Origin: Stigmatella ashevillena
Lineage (GTDB): Bacteria; Myxococcota; Myxococcia; Myxococcales; Myxococcaceae
Direction: 5' to 3'
DNA length: 64,000 nucleotides
Assembly: GCF_028368975.1 (NCBI RefSeq)
Contig: NZ_JAQNDM010000002.1
Location: 7,682,425 to 7,746,424 of the forward strand
The translations under genes were made by a program, and so were the position numbers. This document shows, piece by piece, positions 52,401 through 62,100 of this stretch; the first letter of the stretch is position 1; every line of letters begins with the position of its first letter. The notes beneath the pieces were generated by a model. That model made no database searches and was not told the DNA's origin. It worked only from the letters and a program-made list of their open reading frames with translations.

Positions 52401-55400
52401 AGTCGCTCACCGCCACCGTGCGGCTGACCGGTGCGGCCGTGTGGCCTCCCGGATCCGCCACGTTGTAAGTCAGCGTGTAATTGCCCACCGCGCCCTGGTT
52501 GAGCGTGCCGGTGCGAACCACCTCGCCGGACAGATCGCCCGCGCACAGGTCGTTGGCCGTGGCACCCGGATCGCTGAACGGCGTGCCGCACTCCAGTCCC
52601 GCGGTGGCCGGACCGATGAGCGCCAGCGTAGGGCCCTGAGTGTCCTGCACCGTCACCGTGCGGTGGAGCGGCGCGGCAGCGTTGGCCGCCGAGTCGGTCA
52701 CGTTGTAGGTGAGCGTGTACTGGGCAGGCACCGCGGGGTCCACCGTGCCCGTCACGGTGATGTTCAGGTTGTCGTCGCACACGTCCTCGGCGATGGCGCC
52801 CGGGTCCGTGAAGGAGGTGCCGCACTCCAGGGGCAGGTTGGCCGGACCATTGAGGGCCAGCACCGGCGGCGTGTTGTCATCCGACTTCACCGTGCGGGTC
52901 ACAGGCGAAGCCACGCTGTTGCCCGATGGGTCCGTCACAGTGTAGGTGATGGTGAATCCGCCCGGGATGGAGGTCCTTGAGGGCACCACTGCGCTGGTTA
53001 GGTCGCCCGCGCACGCGTCGTTGGCCGTCGCGCCCGGATCCACGTAGGCGGCACCGCACTCGAACGTGTCGTTGGAATTCCCGTTGAGGGCGAGCACCGG
53101 CGCCAGCGTGTCGGACACCGTCACCGTGCGGTTGACGGGGGCAGGAGCACGGCCGCCCGGATCGGTCACGGTGTAGGTGATCGTCTGGGGGTTGGTGAGC
53201 AGCTTGTTGTCGATGGTGCCCGAGGTCTGGATGCGGCTGCTCACATCGCCGGCGCACTGGTCGTTGGCCGTAGCGCCCGGATCGTTGAACGGTGAGGCGC
53301 ACTCCAGCGGCAGGTTGGCCGGACCGTTGAGGGCCAGCGTCGGAGGCAGGGTGTCGGCCACCGTCACGATGCGGCTGGCGTCGGAAGTGACCGTGTTGCC
53401 GGAGGTGTCTTGCGCCGTGTACTTGATGCTGACGGTGCCCTCCTGGCCCGGATTGACGACGGTGGTCGGCACTGCGGGAACGGTCCCGATGCACGCGTCA
53501 TTGGCCGTGGCACCCGGGTCCACAAAGGGAGAGCCACCGCACTCGATGGAGGCGGCCAGAGGACCGGTCACCGTGATGAGGGGGGCCAGCGAGTCACCGA
53601 CGTTCACCGTGCGGCTCACCGCCGGAGCACTCTGCCCGGCCGGGTCGGTCACGTTGTAGGTGAGCGTCTGGGTGCCGAGCTGCTTGTTGTTGATGGCGCC
53701 CGTGACGGTGATGCGGTGGGTCACATCGCCGAAGCACGCATCGTTGGCGATGGCGCCGGGGTCCGCGTAGGGATTGCCGCACTCGAGTGCCTCGGTGGCG
53801 AGGCCCCGGAGCGCCAGCGTGGGCGGCGCGTTGTCGTCCACCGTCACATGGCGGGTGGTGGGGGACGTGACGCTGTTGCCCGAGGGGTCCGTGGCGCTGT
53901 AGCTGATGATGAAGGAGCCCGGCTGGTTGGCATCCCCCACTTGGGTGGCCGTGACTGGCACGGCGCCGACGCAGGCGTCATTGGCCGTGGCACCCTGATC
54001 TGTATAGGGCGCGCCACACTCGAAGGAGTCCTCGAGCGGCCCGGTGATGGTGATGACCGGCGCCAGCGTGTCGTCCACTTCCACCGTGCGGCTGATCTCC
54101 GGGGCCTTGTTTCCCTCGGGATCCTGCACGTTGTACTGGATGGGGTAGGTGCCCAGCACGGCGGTGTTCACCGAGCCGGTCTGGACGATGGCTGAGTTGA
54201 GATTGCCCGCGCACACATCACTGGCCGTGGCGCCCGGGTCGACGTATGGAGAGGCGCACTCGGCCGAGGTATTGGCCAGACCGTTGAGGGCCAGAGTCGG
54301 CGGCTGCGTGTCCGACACCGCTACGGTGCGCTTCACCGGGGTGGCCGCGTTACCCGAGGTATCCTTCACGTTGTAGGTCAGCTCGTAATGGCCCACCGCG
54401 CCCGGGTTGACCGAGCCGCTCACGGCCACCTTGCTAGACAGATTTCCTTCGCAGACATCCGCAGCGGTGGCACCCGGATCGGCGTAGGTGCCAGGAGCGC
54501 ACTCGAGCTGCTCGTTCCCACCCACCAGGGTCAGCGTGGGAGCGTTCTTGTCGAGCACGGTGATGGTGGCGGAGCACGAGTCGGTATTGCCCTTCGAATC
54601 GGTGCAGGTGAGGGTGACGGTGGTGGTCCCCACGGGATAAGGACCGATGGGACGCTGCTGGCAGCCGATCAGGTCCTCATCCGGGTCCCAAGACCCATCA
54701 TTGACCGTGCCGTCCGCGCCGCAGGTGAGGTTCGCGACGAGTTCGAGATTCTTGCAGATGGCGTCGGGAGGTGAATCGGTTTCGAAGTTGGGGAGCTTGC
54801 AGAACTCGGTGCAGGCCCCGATGGAGCCGCTGGCATCCTCAGCGCGGCCATTGAGGATGCCATCGTCGCACTCTTCCCCATGTTCCGCGTCCACATGGCC
54901 ATCGCCGCACCACTGCTGCTGGCAGGAGAACGAGCATGTCTGATCGGCCGGGGTTCCGGGCACCGCCGGCCGACCGTTGCCCTCAAGGCCCTGTTCACAT
55001 GCCAGCCCGGCCAGGCCAATGCCACAGCCCGAGCTGAGGGCCATGGCGCCGTTCGTCACGATGTACGGGGTACCAGTGTAGACCTTCGGATTCCCATCAT
55101 CGTCCGTCTCGAGCCACTCCATGTACGAACTCGTATTGGGCAGCGTCCCCGACGAGTCCACGGCGAGGGCCACGGGGGCGAAGGTGTTCTGCGGGTAGCT
55201 GCTGAACACCGCGCGTGTCACACAGCCCTTGGCGCCACCCAGGGCACCGTCGTTCGAGACAAGACCATCCGAGAGCAAGGACGGCTCCATCTGGAAGATG
55301 TGGCCGCCGCTGGCGTAGCACCCTGTGCCTGCTACGGTGAAGTCGCCGAACGGCTTCAGCAGGGGCACTGGGGTATTCGGGGCCACGTTCTGATAGGCGC

Positions 55401-55908
55401 AGCCCAACGAGATGTACATACCAGTCCGGGCCGGCTGCGCGACAATGTAGGAGACGGCGTTCTCAAGGAACTGAGGCGTCCCGTTGTTCGTGGTGTCTGA
55501 GCCGGTGATGACGACGTTGCCGTCGACGGCAGCGCCCCAGATGTTGCTGTTGTCGATGGCGGCCTGCACCGCGCTCGTATCGCCCTGGCAAGCCGTATCC
55601 CCGATGATGATGCCGTTGTACTTCTGGAAATCCTCTGGCGTCATCGCCTTCCACTGCGCGGGCGTGACGATGGTGACCGGAAAGCCCCGGTTCGTCGCGG
55701 CCTGCGCCTCCCGGCTGGCCTGCCCGCCAGTGACGGTCGTACCGAGAATCAGCACCTTGCCGGTGGGATTGGCCTCTTGCCGGAGGGTGCGCGCTGTCGC
55801 CGGGGTCGGCTGTTTCAGCGGCGCGCCCTGGTCCTTGTCGCAGGAAAGAGCAAGGGCAGACAGAGCGACAAAGAGGACGCAAGAGCTTTTGATTTCGGCC
55901 CGCCGCAC
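49447..55908 (-). CDS. Giant modular surface lipoprotein, copy 1 (18 Ig-like modules, choice-of-anchor-A C-terminus)
   Basis: 2153 residues from GTG 55908, with AAGGAG five bases upstream. A lipoprotein-like signal ends in ALALSC (Cys23). Residues about 50-270 look like a flavodoxin/glutamine-amidotransferase-type alpha/beta fold (KVLILGTTVTGGQASREA, NGIIIGDTACQG, NVVITGSDTTNNG). About 330-390 hold a Myxococcus Cys-rich disulfide repeat (WCGDGHVDAEHGEECDDG), followed by an HYR-like module. Then 18 DUF5011-like Ig modules of about 79 residues follow, each with ECG.PY.DPGATA.D.C.G and a final SRTV.V.D. The last 260 residues are a choice-of-anchor-A domain (YNVFLLEDYTLGTDVEGRVA, GGLYAKSLSGNAEGHLNPLG). 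It is a probable long surface stalk or adhesin. Its paralogue lies directly upstream. Confidence 0.9.
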   Translation of the reverse strand: MRRAEIKSSCVLFVALSALALSCDKDQGAPLKQPTPATARTLRQEANPTGKVLILGTTVTGGQASREAQAATNRGFPVTIVTPAQWKAMTPEDFQKYNGIIIGDTACQGDTSAVQAAIDNSNIWGAAVDGNVVITGSDTTNNGTPQFLENAVSYIVAQPARTGMYISLGCAYQNVAPNTPVPLLKPFGDFTVAGTGCYASGGHIFQMEPSLLSDGLVSNDGALGGAKGCVTRAVFSSYPQNTFAPVALAVDSSGTLPNTSSYMEWLETDDDGNPKVYTGTPYIVTNGAMALSSGCGIGLAGLACEQGLEGNGRPAVPGTPADQTCSFSCQQQWCGDGHVDAEHGEECDDGILNGRAEDASGSIGACTEFCKLPNFETDSPPDAICKNLELVANLTCGADGTVNDGSWDPDEDLIGCQQRPIGPYPVGTTTVTLTCTDSKGNTDSCSATITVLDKNAPTLTLVGGNEQLECAPGTYADPGATAADVCEGNLSSKVAVSGSVNPGAVGHYELTYNVKDTSGNAATPVKRTVAVSDTQPPTLALNGLANTSAECASPYVDPGATASDVCAGNLNSAIVQTGSVNTAVLGTYPIQYNVQDPEGNKAPEISRTVEVDDTLAPVITITGPLEDSFECGAPYTDQGATANDACVGAVPVTATQVGDANQPGSFIISYSATDPSGNSVTSPTTRHVTVDDNAPPTLALRGLATEALECGNPYADPGAIANDACFGDVTHRITVTGAINNKQLGTQTLTYNVTDPAGQSAPAVSRTVNVGDSLAPLITVTGPLAASIECGGSPFVDPGATANDACIGTVPAVPTTVVNPGQEGTVSIKYTAQDTSGNTVTSDASRIVTVADTLPPTLALNGPANLPLECASPFNDPGATANDQCAGDVSSRIQTSGTIDNKLLTNPQTITYTVTDPGGRAPAPVNRTVTVSDTLAPVLALNGNSNDTFECGAAYVDPGATANDACAGDLTSAVVPSRTSIPGGFTITYTVTDPSGNSVASPVTRTVKSDDNTPPVLALNGPANLPLECGTSFTDPGAIAEDVCDDNLNITVTGTVDPAVPAQYTLTYNVTDSAANAAAPLHRTVTVQDTQGPTLALIGPATAGLECGTPFSDPGATANDLCAGDLSGEVVRTGTLNQGAVGNYTLTYNVADPGGHTAAPVSRTVAVSDSLAPVVTVNGPASLAVECGDGGFQDPGATAEDACAGTLPAVPSTAVDPTVPGVVAITYSATDPSGNTGVGTGRTVTVKDTLPPELALLGPGNQPLECGTPYNDPGATADDQCAGDLTGSIQRTGSINNKQLGAQTVSYTVSDPGGRTAGPVSRTVTVDDSLAPTIAVNGPLDQVFECGSTYVDPGATANDLCADDLTANIVATRTPIAGQPGSFTVSYSVTDPSGNTATSTSSRTVHVEDNEAPVLALNGPATQGLECGTPYTDPGATAQDACVGDLTASITRSGTVNPNVPNLYTVIYNVSDPSGQSAPSVTREVNVSDSLAPVITVQGPLNDTFECGGEYSDPGATANDLCYGNLTGAVVATRTTVPGQPGNFTITYSVQDPAGNTATSPVSRTVKVDDDTPPSISLNGPNYITVECSEPFVDPGALAVDLCAGDLPVTVTGNVDTTKAGNYVLSYSAQDMAGNTSPTVTRTVQVNDSQPPAITLLGDNPMSLECKRDTYVEPGATANDLCSGSSTVVADSSSVNPAIPGNYAVNYTATDKSGRQSSAIRDVNVVDTLPPALALVGPAHQPLECGTPYTDPGATANDLCFGDLTASVQRSGSIDNKHLGAQTVSYSVTDPSGYTTTPVNRTVTVSDTLAPAIAVQGPLSDTFACGGEYADPGAIATDVCAGNLTSHVVATRAPVPGKPGTFTITYSVQDPSGNKAVAPVTRTVTESDISVHLNDYNVFLLEDYTLGTDVEGRVAAGGNISMTNFSVGWKLPPSDTAPVLVAGGNLTLSQGGVWGDAAYGGTYKANNVTYVRGAPSQGSPVDFATRASQIRTLSTRLASLPANSLTRRESWGGLMLSGASPSVNVFDVNASDFTGTVLLSIDAPTGSLAVINIRGASATLSGGHSFSGGIDQRGVLFNFVDATSINANRYSLWGTLLAPNAHVNFTNGSFDGGLYAKSLSGNAEGHLNPLGDWDFCAPSLLRAPVQPLALSSH
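50250..54545 (-). repeat. Array of 18 Ig-like (DUF5011-like) coding modules, copy 1
   Basis: Each unit of roughly 235-240 bases encodes P-x-(L/I)-(A/T)-(L/V)-x-GP, a Cys, (Y/F)xDPGA, a second Cys about 18 residues on, and a YxVxDPSGN/RTVxVxD end. Neighbouring units alternate between 'TVxGP' and 'ALxGP' types, and many fall into a recurring four-unit order. The paired Cys suggest one disulfide per module. Confidence 0.85.
52640..54080 (-). repeat. Near-identical module block shared with the other giant gene, here encoding modules 3-8
   Basis: About 1.44 kb that matches 57481-58923 almost base for base. In this gene the block encodes modules 3-8 of 18 (VITITGPLEDSFECG through the start of module 9). 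In the other gene the same block encodes modules 11-16. Outside the block the aligned modules differ much more. The edges were set by eye. Confidence 0.8.
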
Positions 55909-56076
55909 AGAGACTCCTTGGAAAAGACAGAGAAAAGGCAAAGCTGTCCAAGACCAAGGAGACCCGGAGATGTGAAGTTATGCACGATTCGCACGAATAC
56001 GGTTGCTGGCGCTGAGTCCCTGGATGGGCGCGCGACGGTAAGGCCCAGTGCCCGCAGCCATTGCCAGACAGTACGG
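55909..56076 (-). repeat. Duplicated leader/promoter segment of the first giant gene
   Basis: These bases match 62662-62829 with only scattered changes, including the ribosome binding site and the stretch GAGATGTGAAGTTATGCACG (plus strand). The duplication therefore covered the upstream control region of the giant genes as well as the coding part. Confidence 0.75.
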
Positions 56077-56077
56077 A

Positions 56078-56149
56078 GAGGGAAGCGCTCTCGATGGGTG
56101 GGTTTGAGCGCAACCTCTCAGCTCCCGCCAGGTGCTCCGTCTCTTGGCT
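56078..56149 (+). pseudogene. Remnant of a Ser/Thr kinase gene (duplicated copy)
   Basis: In one plus-strand frame the 72 bases read EGSALDGWV, a TGA stop, then AQPLSSRQVLRLLA. The intact kinase downstream of the second giant gene reads EGKSLDGWARAQPLSSGQVF and RVLA at 63222-63293. The same residues occur in the same order with a stop codon replacing Arg. The rest of the kinase gene is gone on both sides. It lies at the same place relative to its giant gene as the intact kinase does, so it is the decayed partner of the duplicated unit. Confidence 0.8.
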
Positions 56150-56161
56150 CCGCTCCGTGGC

Positions 56162-56187
56162 GCCCCTCCCTTCGTGGAGGGAGGGGC
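56162..56187 (-). terminator. Perfect hairpin after the second giant lipoprotein gene
   Basis: GCCCCTCCCT and AGGGAGGGGC form a perfect 10-bp stem with a 6-base loop, 12 bases beyond the stop codon of the second giant gene. It is the counterpart of the hairpin at 49411-49434, with compensating change at the stem's inner pair (C-G there, T-A here), which supports a selected structure. Confidence 0.6.
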
Positions 56188-56199
56188 AGGAGCGTGAGG

Positions 56200-59100
56200 T
56201 CAGTGAGTAGAGGAGAGCGCCCAGGGTTGGGCCTGAGGGCGGAGGAGGGAGGGAATGCAAATGTCCCAGTCGCCGAGAGGATTGAGGTGACCTTCTGCAT
56301 TGCCAGAGAGAGACTTGGCGTAGAGGCCGCCATCGAAGCTGCCGTTCGTGAAGTTCACGTGAGCGTTGGGAGCCAGCAGGGTGCCCCACAAGCTGTAGCG
56401 GTTGGCATTGATGGAAGTGGCATCCACGAAGTTGAAGAGGACACCGCGCTGGTCGATGCCGCCGCTGAAGGAATGTCCGCCAGAGAGGGTGGCCGATGCG
56501 CCCCGGATGTTGATGACGGCCAGGGAGCCAGTGGGAGCATCGATGGACAGGAGTACGGTGCCGGTGAAGTCGCTGGCATTGACGTTGAAGACATTCACAT
56601 GAGGAGAGGAGCCAGTGAGCATGAGGCCGCCCCAGGACTCGCGGCGGGTGAGGCTGTTGGCGGGCAGGGAGGCCAGCTGAGAGGACAGGGTGCGGACCTG
56701 GGAGGCGCGGGTGGCGAAGTCCACGGGAGAGCCCTGGGAGGGAGAGCCGCGGACGTACGTCACGTTGTTGGCCTTGTAGGTGCTGCCGTAAGCAGCATCG
56801 CCCCAGACGCCGCCCTGGGAGAGCGTCAGGTTGCCACCGGCCACCAGCACCGGAGCGGTGTCGTAGGCAGGCAGGTTCCAGCCCACGGAGAAGTTCGTCA
56901 TGGAGATATTGCCGCCAGCGGCGACACGGCCCTCCACATCGGTGCCCAGGGTGTAGTCCTCGGTGAGGAAGACGTTGTAGTCATTGAGGCGGACGGAGAT
57001 GTCGCTCTCGGTGACGGTGCGGGTGACGGGAGCCACGGCTTTGTTGCCGGAGGGATCCTGGACGCTGTAGGTGATGGTAAAGGTGCCGGGTTTGCCCGGG
57101 ACGGGTGCGCGAGTGGCCACGACGTGGCCGGTCAAGTTGCCCGCGCAGACATCGGTGGCAATGGCGCCCGGGTCGGCGTATTCGCCGCCGCAGGCAAAGG
57201 TGTCAGAGAGAGGGCCCAGGACTGCGATGGCGGGGGCGAGGGTGTCGCTGACGGCCACAGTGCGGTTGACGGGGGTTGCGGAAAAGCCAGAGGGATCCTG
57301 AACGGAGTAGGAGAGTGTCTGGAGGCCGAGCTGCGTGTTGTCGATGGCGCCTGAGCGCTGGATGGAAGCCGTCAAGTCACCGAAGCACAGGTCGTTGGCG
57401 GTGGCACCCGGGTCGGTGTACGGCGTGCCGCACTCCAGCCCCGCAGTGGCAGGACCGTTGAGGGTCAGCGTCGGGCCCTGCGTGTCCTGCACCGTCACCG
57501 TGCGGTGGAGCGGCGCGGCAGCGTTGGCCGCCGAGTCAGTCACGTTGTAGGTGAGCGTGTACTGGGCAGGCACCGCAGGGTCCACCGTACCCGTCACGGT
57601 GATGTTCAGGTTGTCGTCGCACACGTCCTCGGCGATGGCGCCCGGGTCCGTGAACGAGGTACCGCACTCCAGGGGCAGGTTGGCCGGACCATTGAGGGCC
57701 AGCACCGGCGGCGTGTTGTCATCCGACTTCACCGTGCGGGTCACAGGCGAAGCCACGCTGTTGCCCGATGGGTCCGTCACAGTGTAGGTGATGGTGAATC
57801 CGCCCGGGATGGAGGTCCTTGAGGGCACCACTGCGCTGGTTAGGTCGCCCGCGCACGCGTCGTTGGCCGTCGCGCCCGGATCCACGTAGGCGGCACCGCA
57901 CTCGAACGTGTCGTTGGAATTCCCGTTGAGGGCGAGCACCGGCGCCAGCGTGTCGGACACCGTCACCGTGCGGTTGACGGGGGCAGGAGCACGGCCGCCC
58001 GGATCCGTCACGGTGTAGGTGATCGTCTGGGGATTGGCGAGCAGCTTGTTGTCGATGGTGCCCGAGGTCTGGATGCGGTTGCTCACATCGCCGGCGCACT
58101 GGTCGTTGGCCGTGGCGCCCGGATCGTTGAACGGCGAGGCGCACTCCAGGGGCAGGTTGGCCGGGCCCAGCAGGGCCAGCGTCGGCGGCAGGGTGTCGGC
58201 CACCGTCACGATGCGGCTGGCGTCCGAAGTGGCCGTGTTGCCGGAGGTGTCCTGAGCCGTGTACTTGATGCTGACGGTGCCCTCCTGGCCCGGATTGACG
58301 ACGGTGGTCGGCACCGCGGGAACGGTCCCGATGCACGTGTCATTGGCCGTGGCGCCCGGATCCACATAGGGAGCGCCACCGCACTCGATGGTGGCGGCCA
58401 GAGGACCGGTCACCGTGATGACGGGGGCCAGCGAGTCACCGACGTTCACCGTACGGCTCACCGCCGGAGCACTCTGCCCGGCCGGGTCGGTCACGTTGTA
58501 GGTGAGCGTCTGGCTGCCGAGCTGCTTGTTGTTAATGGAGCCCGTGACGGTGATGCGGTGGGTCACATCGCCGAAGCACGCATCGTTGGCGATGGCGCCG
58601 GGGTCCGCGTAGGGATTGCCACACTCGAGTGCCTCGGTGGCGAGGCCCCGGAGCGCCAGCGTGGGCGGAGCGTTGTCGTCCACCGTCACATGGCGGGTGG
58701 TGGGGGACGTGACGCTGTTGCCCGAGGGGTCGGTGGCGCTGTAGCTGATGATGAAGGAGCCCGGCTGGTTGGCATCCCCCACCTGGGTGGCCGTGACCGG
58801 CACGGCGCCAACGCAGGCGTCATTGGCCGTGGCACCCTGATCCGTGTAGGGCGCGCCACACTCGAAGGAGTCCTCGAGCGGCCCGGTGATGGTGATGACC
58901 GGCGCCAGCGTGTCGTCCACTGCCACCGTGCGGCTGGCGGAGGCTGTACGGCCCGACGGGTCCGTCACGCTGTAGCCCAGCACGTGGTTGCCGAGCTGCT
59001 TGTTGTTGACCGTGCCCGTCTTGACGATGTCATCGGTCAGGTCGCCCGCGCACTGGTCGTTGGCCGTGGCGCCCGGGTCGTTGAACGGCGAGGCGCACTC

Positions 59101-62100
59101 CAGCCCCATGGCGGCATCACCCAACAGGGTCAGCGCCGGAGGCAGGGTGTCCTGCACGTTGACGGTGCGGCCCGTGGCCGAGACGCCCGTGTTGCCCGAG
59201 GGGTCCGTGGCGCTGTAGGTGACAGTCACCGCGCCTGGCTGGCCCGGGTTCACCGCGGGGCTGGCCACCGTCGGCAGTGCACCGGCGCACGCATCGTTCG
59301 CCGTGGCGCCCGGATCGTTGAACGGCCCGCTGTTGCACTCGACGTTCACGGAGGCGGGACCCGTCACCGTCACCACAGGCTTCTGGGTGTCGGCGACGTT
59401 CACCTGGCGGGAGACAGACGGAGCGCTCAGGCCCGCGATGTCCGTCACGTTGTAGGTGACCGTGTAGCTGTTCGGCACGTTCGGATCGACCGTGCCTGTC
59501 ACGGTGATGCGGTCGTTGATGTCCTCGGTGCACACATCGCTGGCGAGGGCGCCCAGGTCATTGTACGGCGTGGCGCACTCCACGGCCTGAACGGCAGGGC
59601 CCGTGAGAGCCAGCACCGGCGGCGTATTGTCGCCCGACTTCACCGTGCGGCGGGTGGGCGACGTCACCGTATTGCCCGAGGGATCCGTCACGCTGTAGGT
59701 GATGGTGAAGGCACCCGGCTGGCCGGGGACCGGCGTCCGCGTGGACACGATCTCGCCCGTCAGGTCGTCAGCGCACAGATCGTTGGCCGTGGCACCGGGA
59801 TCCACGTAGGCCGAGCCGCACTCGAACGTCTGATTGAGCGGACCGTTGACCGTGATGGCCGGCGCCAGGGTGTCATCCACCGTCACCGTGCGGGTGACCG
59901 GCCCGGCGGTACGTCCACCCGGATCCTGCACGGTGTAGGAGAGGCTCTGAGCGCCGAGCTGCTTGTTGTTGATGGAGCCCGTCTTCTGGATGGCGGCCGT
60001 CAGGTTGCCGAAGCACTGGTCGTTGGCCGTGGCCCCCGGATCCGTGAACGGCGTACCGCACTCCAGGCCCTGCGGCCCAGGCGTCAGGGTCAGCGTCGGC
60101 GGCAGCGTGTCCGCCACCGTGACGGTGCGGCCCGTGGCCGACGTTCCCACGTTGCCCGAGGAGTCCGTGGCCTTGTAAGTGACGGTCACCGCGCCCGGCA
60201 CGGTCGGATCCACCTCGTCGCTCGGAACCACCGCCAGCGCGCCTTCGCACGCATCGTTGGCCGTGGCGCCCGGATCGTCATAGTTGCCGCTGCCGCACTC
60301 GATCTGCTGCGACAGCTCGCCCTGGACCGTGACGGTCGGCGCCAGCGTGTCCCGGACCGTTACCGCGCGGTCGGCCGAGGCGCTGCGGCCACTCGGATCC
60401 TGCACGGTGTAGTGGAGCGTCTGGGTGCTGAGGTGGCGGTTGTCGATGGTGCCCGTCTTCTGGATGGAGCCCGTCAGGTCTCCGGCGCACACGTCGCTGG
60501 CCGAAGCACCGGGATCCACGAAGGGCGTGGCGCACTCCAGGTTCTGCGCACCACCCGCCAGGGTCAGCGTCGGAGGCAGGGTGTCTTCCACCGTGACGGT
60601 GCGGCCCGTGGCCGAGACGCCCGTGTTCCCCGAGGGGTCCGTGGCGCTGTAGGTGATGGTCACCGTGCCCGGCTGATTCGGATTCACAGTGGAGTTCTGG
60701 TCCGTCGACAGGATACCGGCGCACGCATCGTTGGCCGTGGCCCCCTCATCGTTGTACTCGCCGGTGCCGCACTCGAATTTCACGTTGGTGGGACCGTTCA
60801 CCGTCACCGTGGGTTTCAGCGTGTCCTTTACCTCGACGACTCGGCTGATCTCCGGGGCCTTGTTTCCCTCGGGATCCTGCACGTTGTACTGGATGGGGTA
60901 GGTGCCCAGCGCGGCGGTGTTCACCGAGCCCGTCTTGACGATGGCCGAGTCGAGGTTGCCCGCGCACACGTCACTGGCCGTGGCCCCCTGATCGGTGTAG
61001 GGCGAGGCGCACTCGGCCGTGGTGTTGGCCAGACCCTTGAGCGCCAAGGTCGGCTTCTGCGTGTCCGACACCGCCACGGTGCGCTTCACCGGGGTGGCCG
61101 CGTTGCCCGAGGTATCCTTCACGTTGTAGGTCAGCTCGTAATGGCCCACCGTGCCCGGCTTCACCGAGCCGCTCACGGTCACCTTGCTGGACAAGTTTCC
61201 TTCGCAGATATCCGCAGCGGTGGCGCCCGGATCGGCGTAGGTGCCAGGAGCGCACTCGAGCTGCTGGTTGCCGCCCACCAGGGTCAGCGTGGGCGTGTTC
61301 GTGTCGAGCACGGTGATGGTGGCGGAGCAGGAGTCGGTATTGCCCTTCGAGTCGGTGCAGGTGAGGGTGACGGTGGTCGTCCCCACGGGGTAAGGACCGA
61401 TGGGACGCTGCTGGCAGCCAATCAGGTCCTCATCCGAGTCCCAGGAGCCATCGTTGACCGTGCCGTCCGCGCCGCAGGTGAGGTCCGCGACGAGTTCGAG
61501 ATTCTTGCAGATGGCGTCAGGCGGCTCGTCGGTCTCAAGAACGGGAATCTTGCAGAACTGGGTGCAAGTCCCGATGGAGCCGCTGGCGTCCCCACTGCGT
61601 CCATTGAAGAAACCCTCGTCGCACTCTTCCCCATGTTCCGCATCCACATGGCCGTCACCGCACCACTGCTGCTGGCAGGAGAACGAGCACGTCTGCTCGG
61701 GCGGGGTTCCTGGCACCGCCGGTTTGCCGTTGCCCTCCAGGCCCTGTTCACACGCCAACCCAGCAGCGCCAATGCCACAACCCGAGCTGAGGGCCATGGC
61801 GCCGTTCGTCACGATGTACGGGGTACCGGTGTAGGCCTTCGGATTCCCATCATCGTCCGTCTCGAGCCACTCAAAATACGAACTCGTATTGGGCAGCGTC
61901 CCCGACGAGTCCACGGCGAGGGCCACGGGGGCGAAGGTGTTCTGCGGGTAGCTGCTGAACACCGTGCGCGTCACACAGCCCTTGGTACCGCCCAGGGCAC
62001 CATCGTTCGAGACGAGACCGTCCGAGAGCAAGGACGGCTCCATCTGAAAGATGTGGCCGCCGCTGGCGTAGCACCCCGTGCCTGCCACGGTGAAGTCGCC

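Noticed and set aside
50250-61298. Regularly spaced repeats that could be mistaken for a CRISPR array or tandem satellite
   Set aside because: The period is about 237 bases, the units are coding in one continuous frame, and they encode conserved Ig-like modules.
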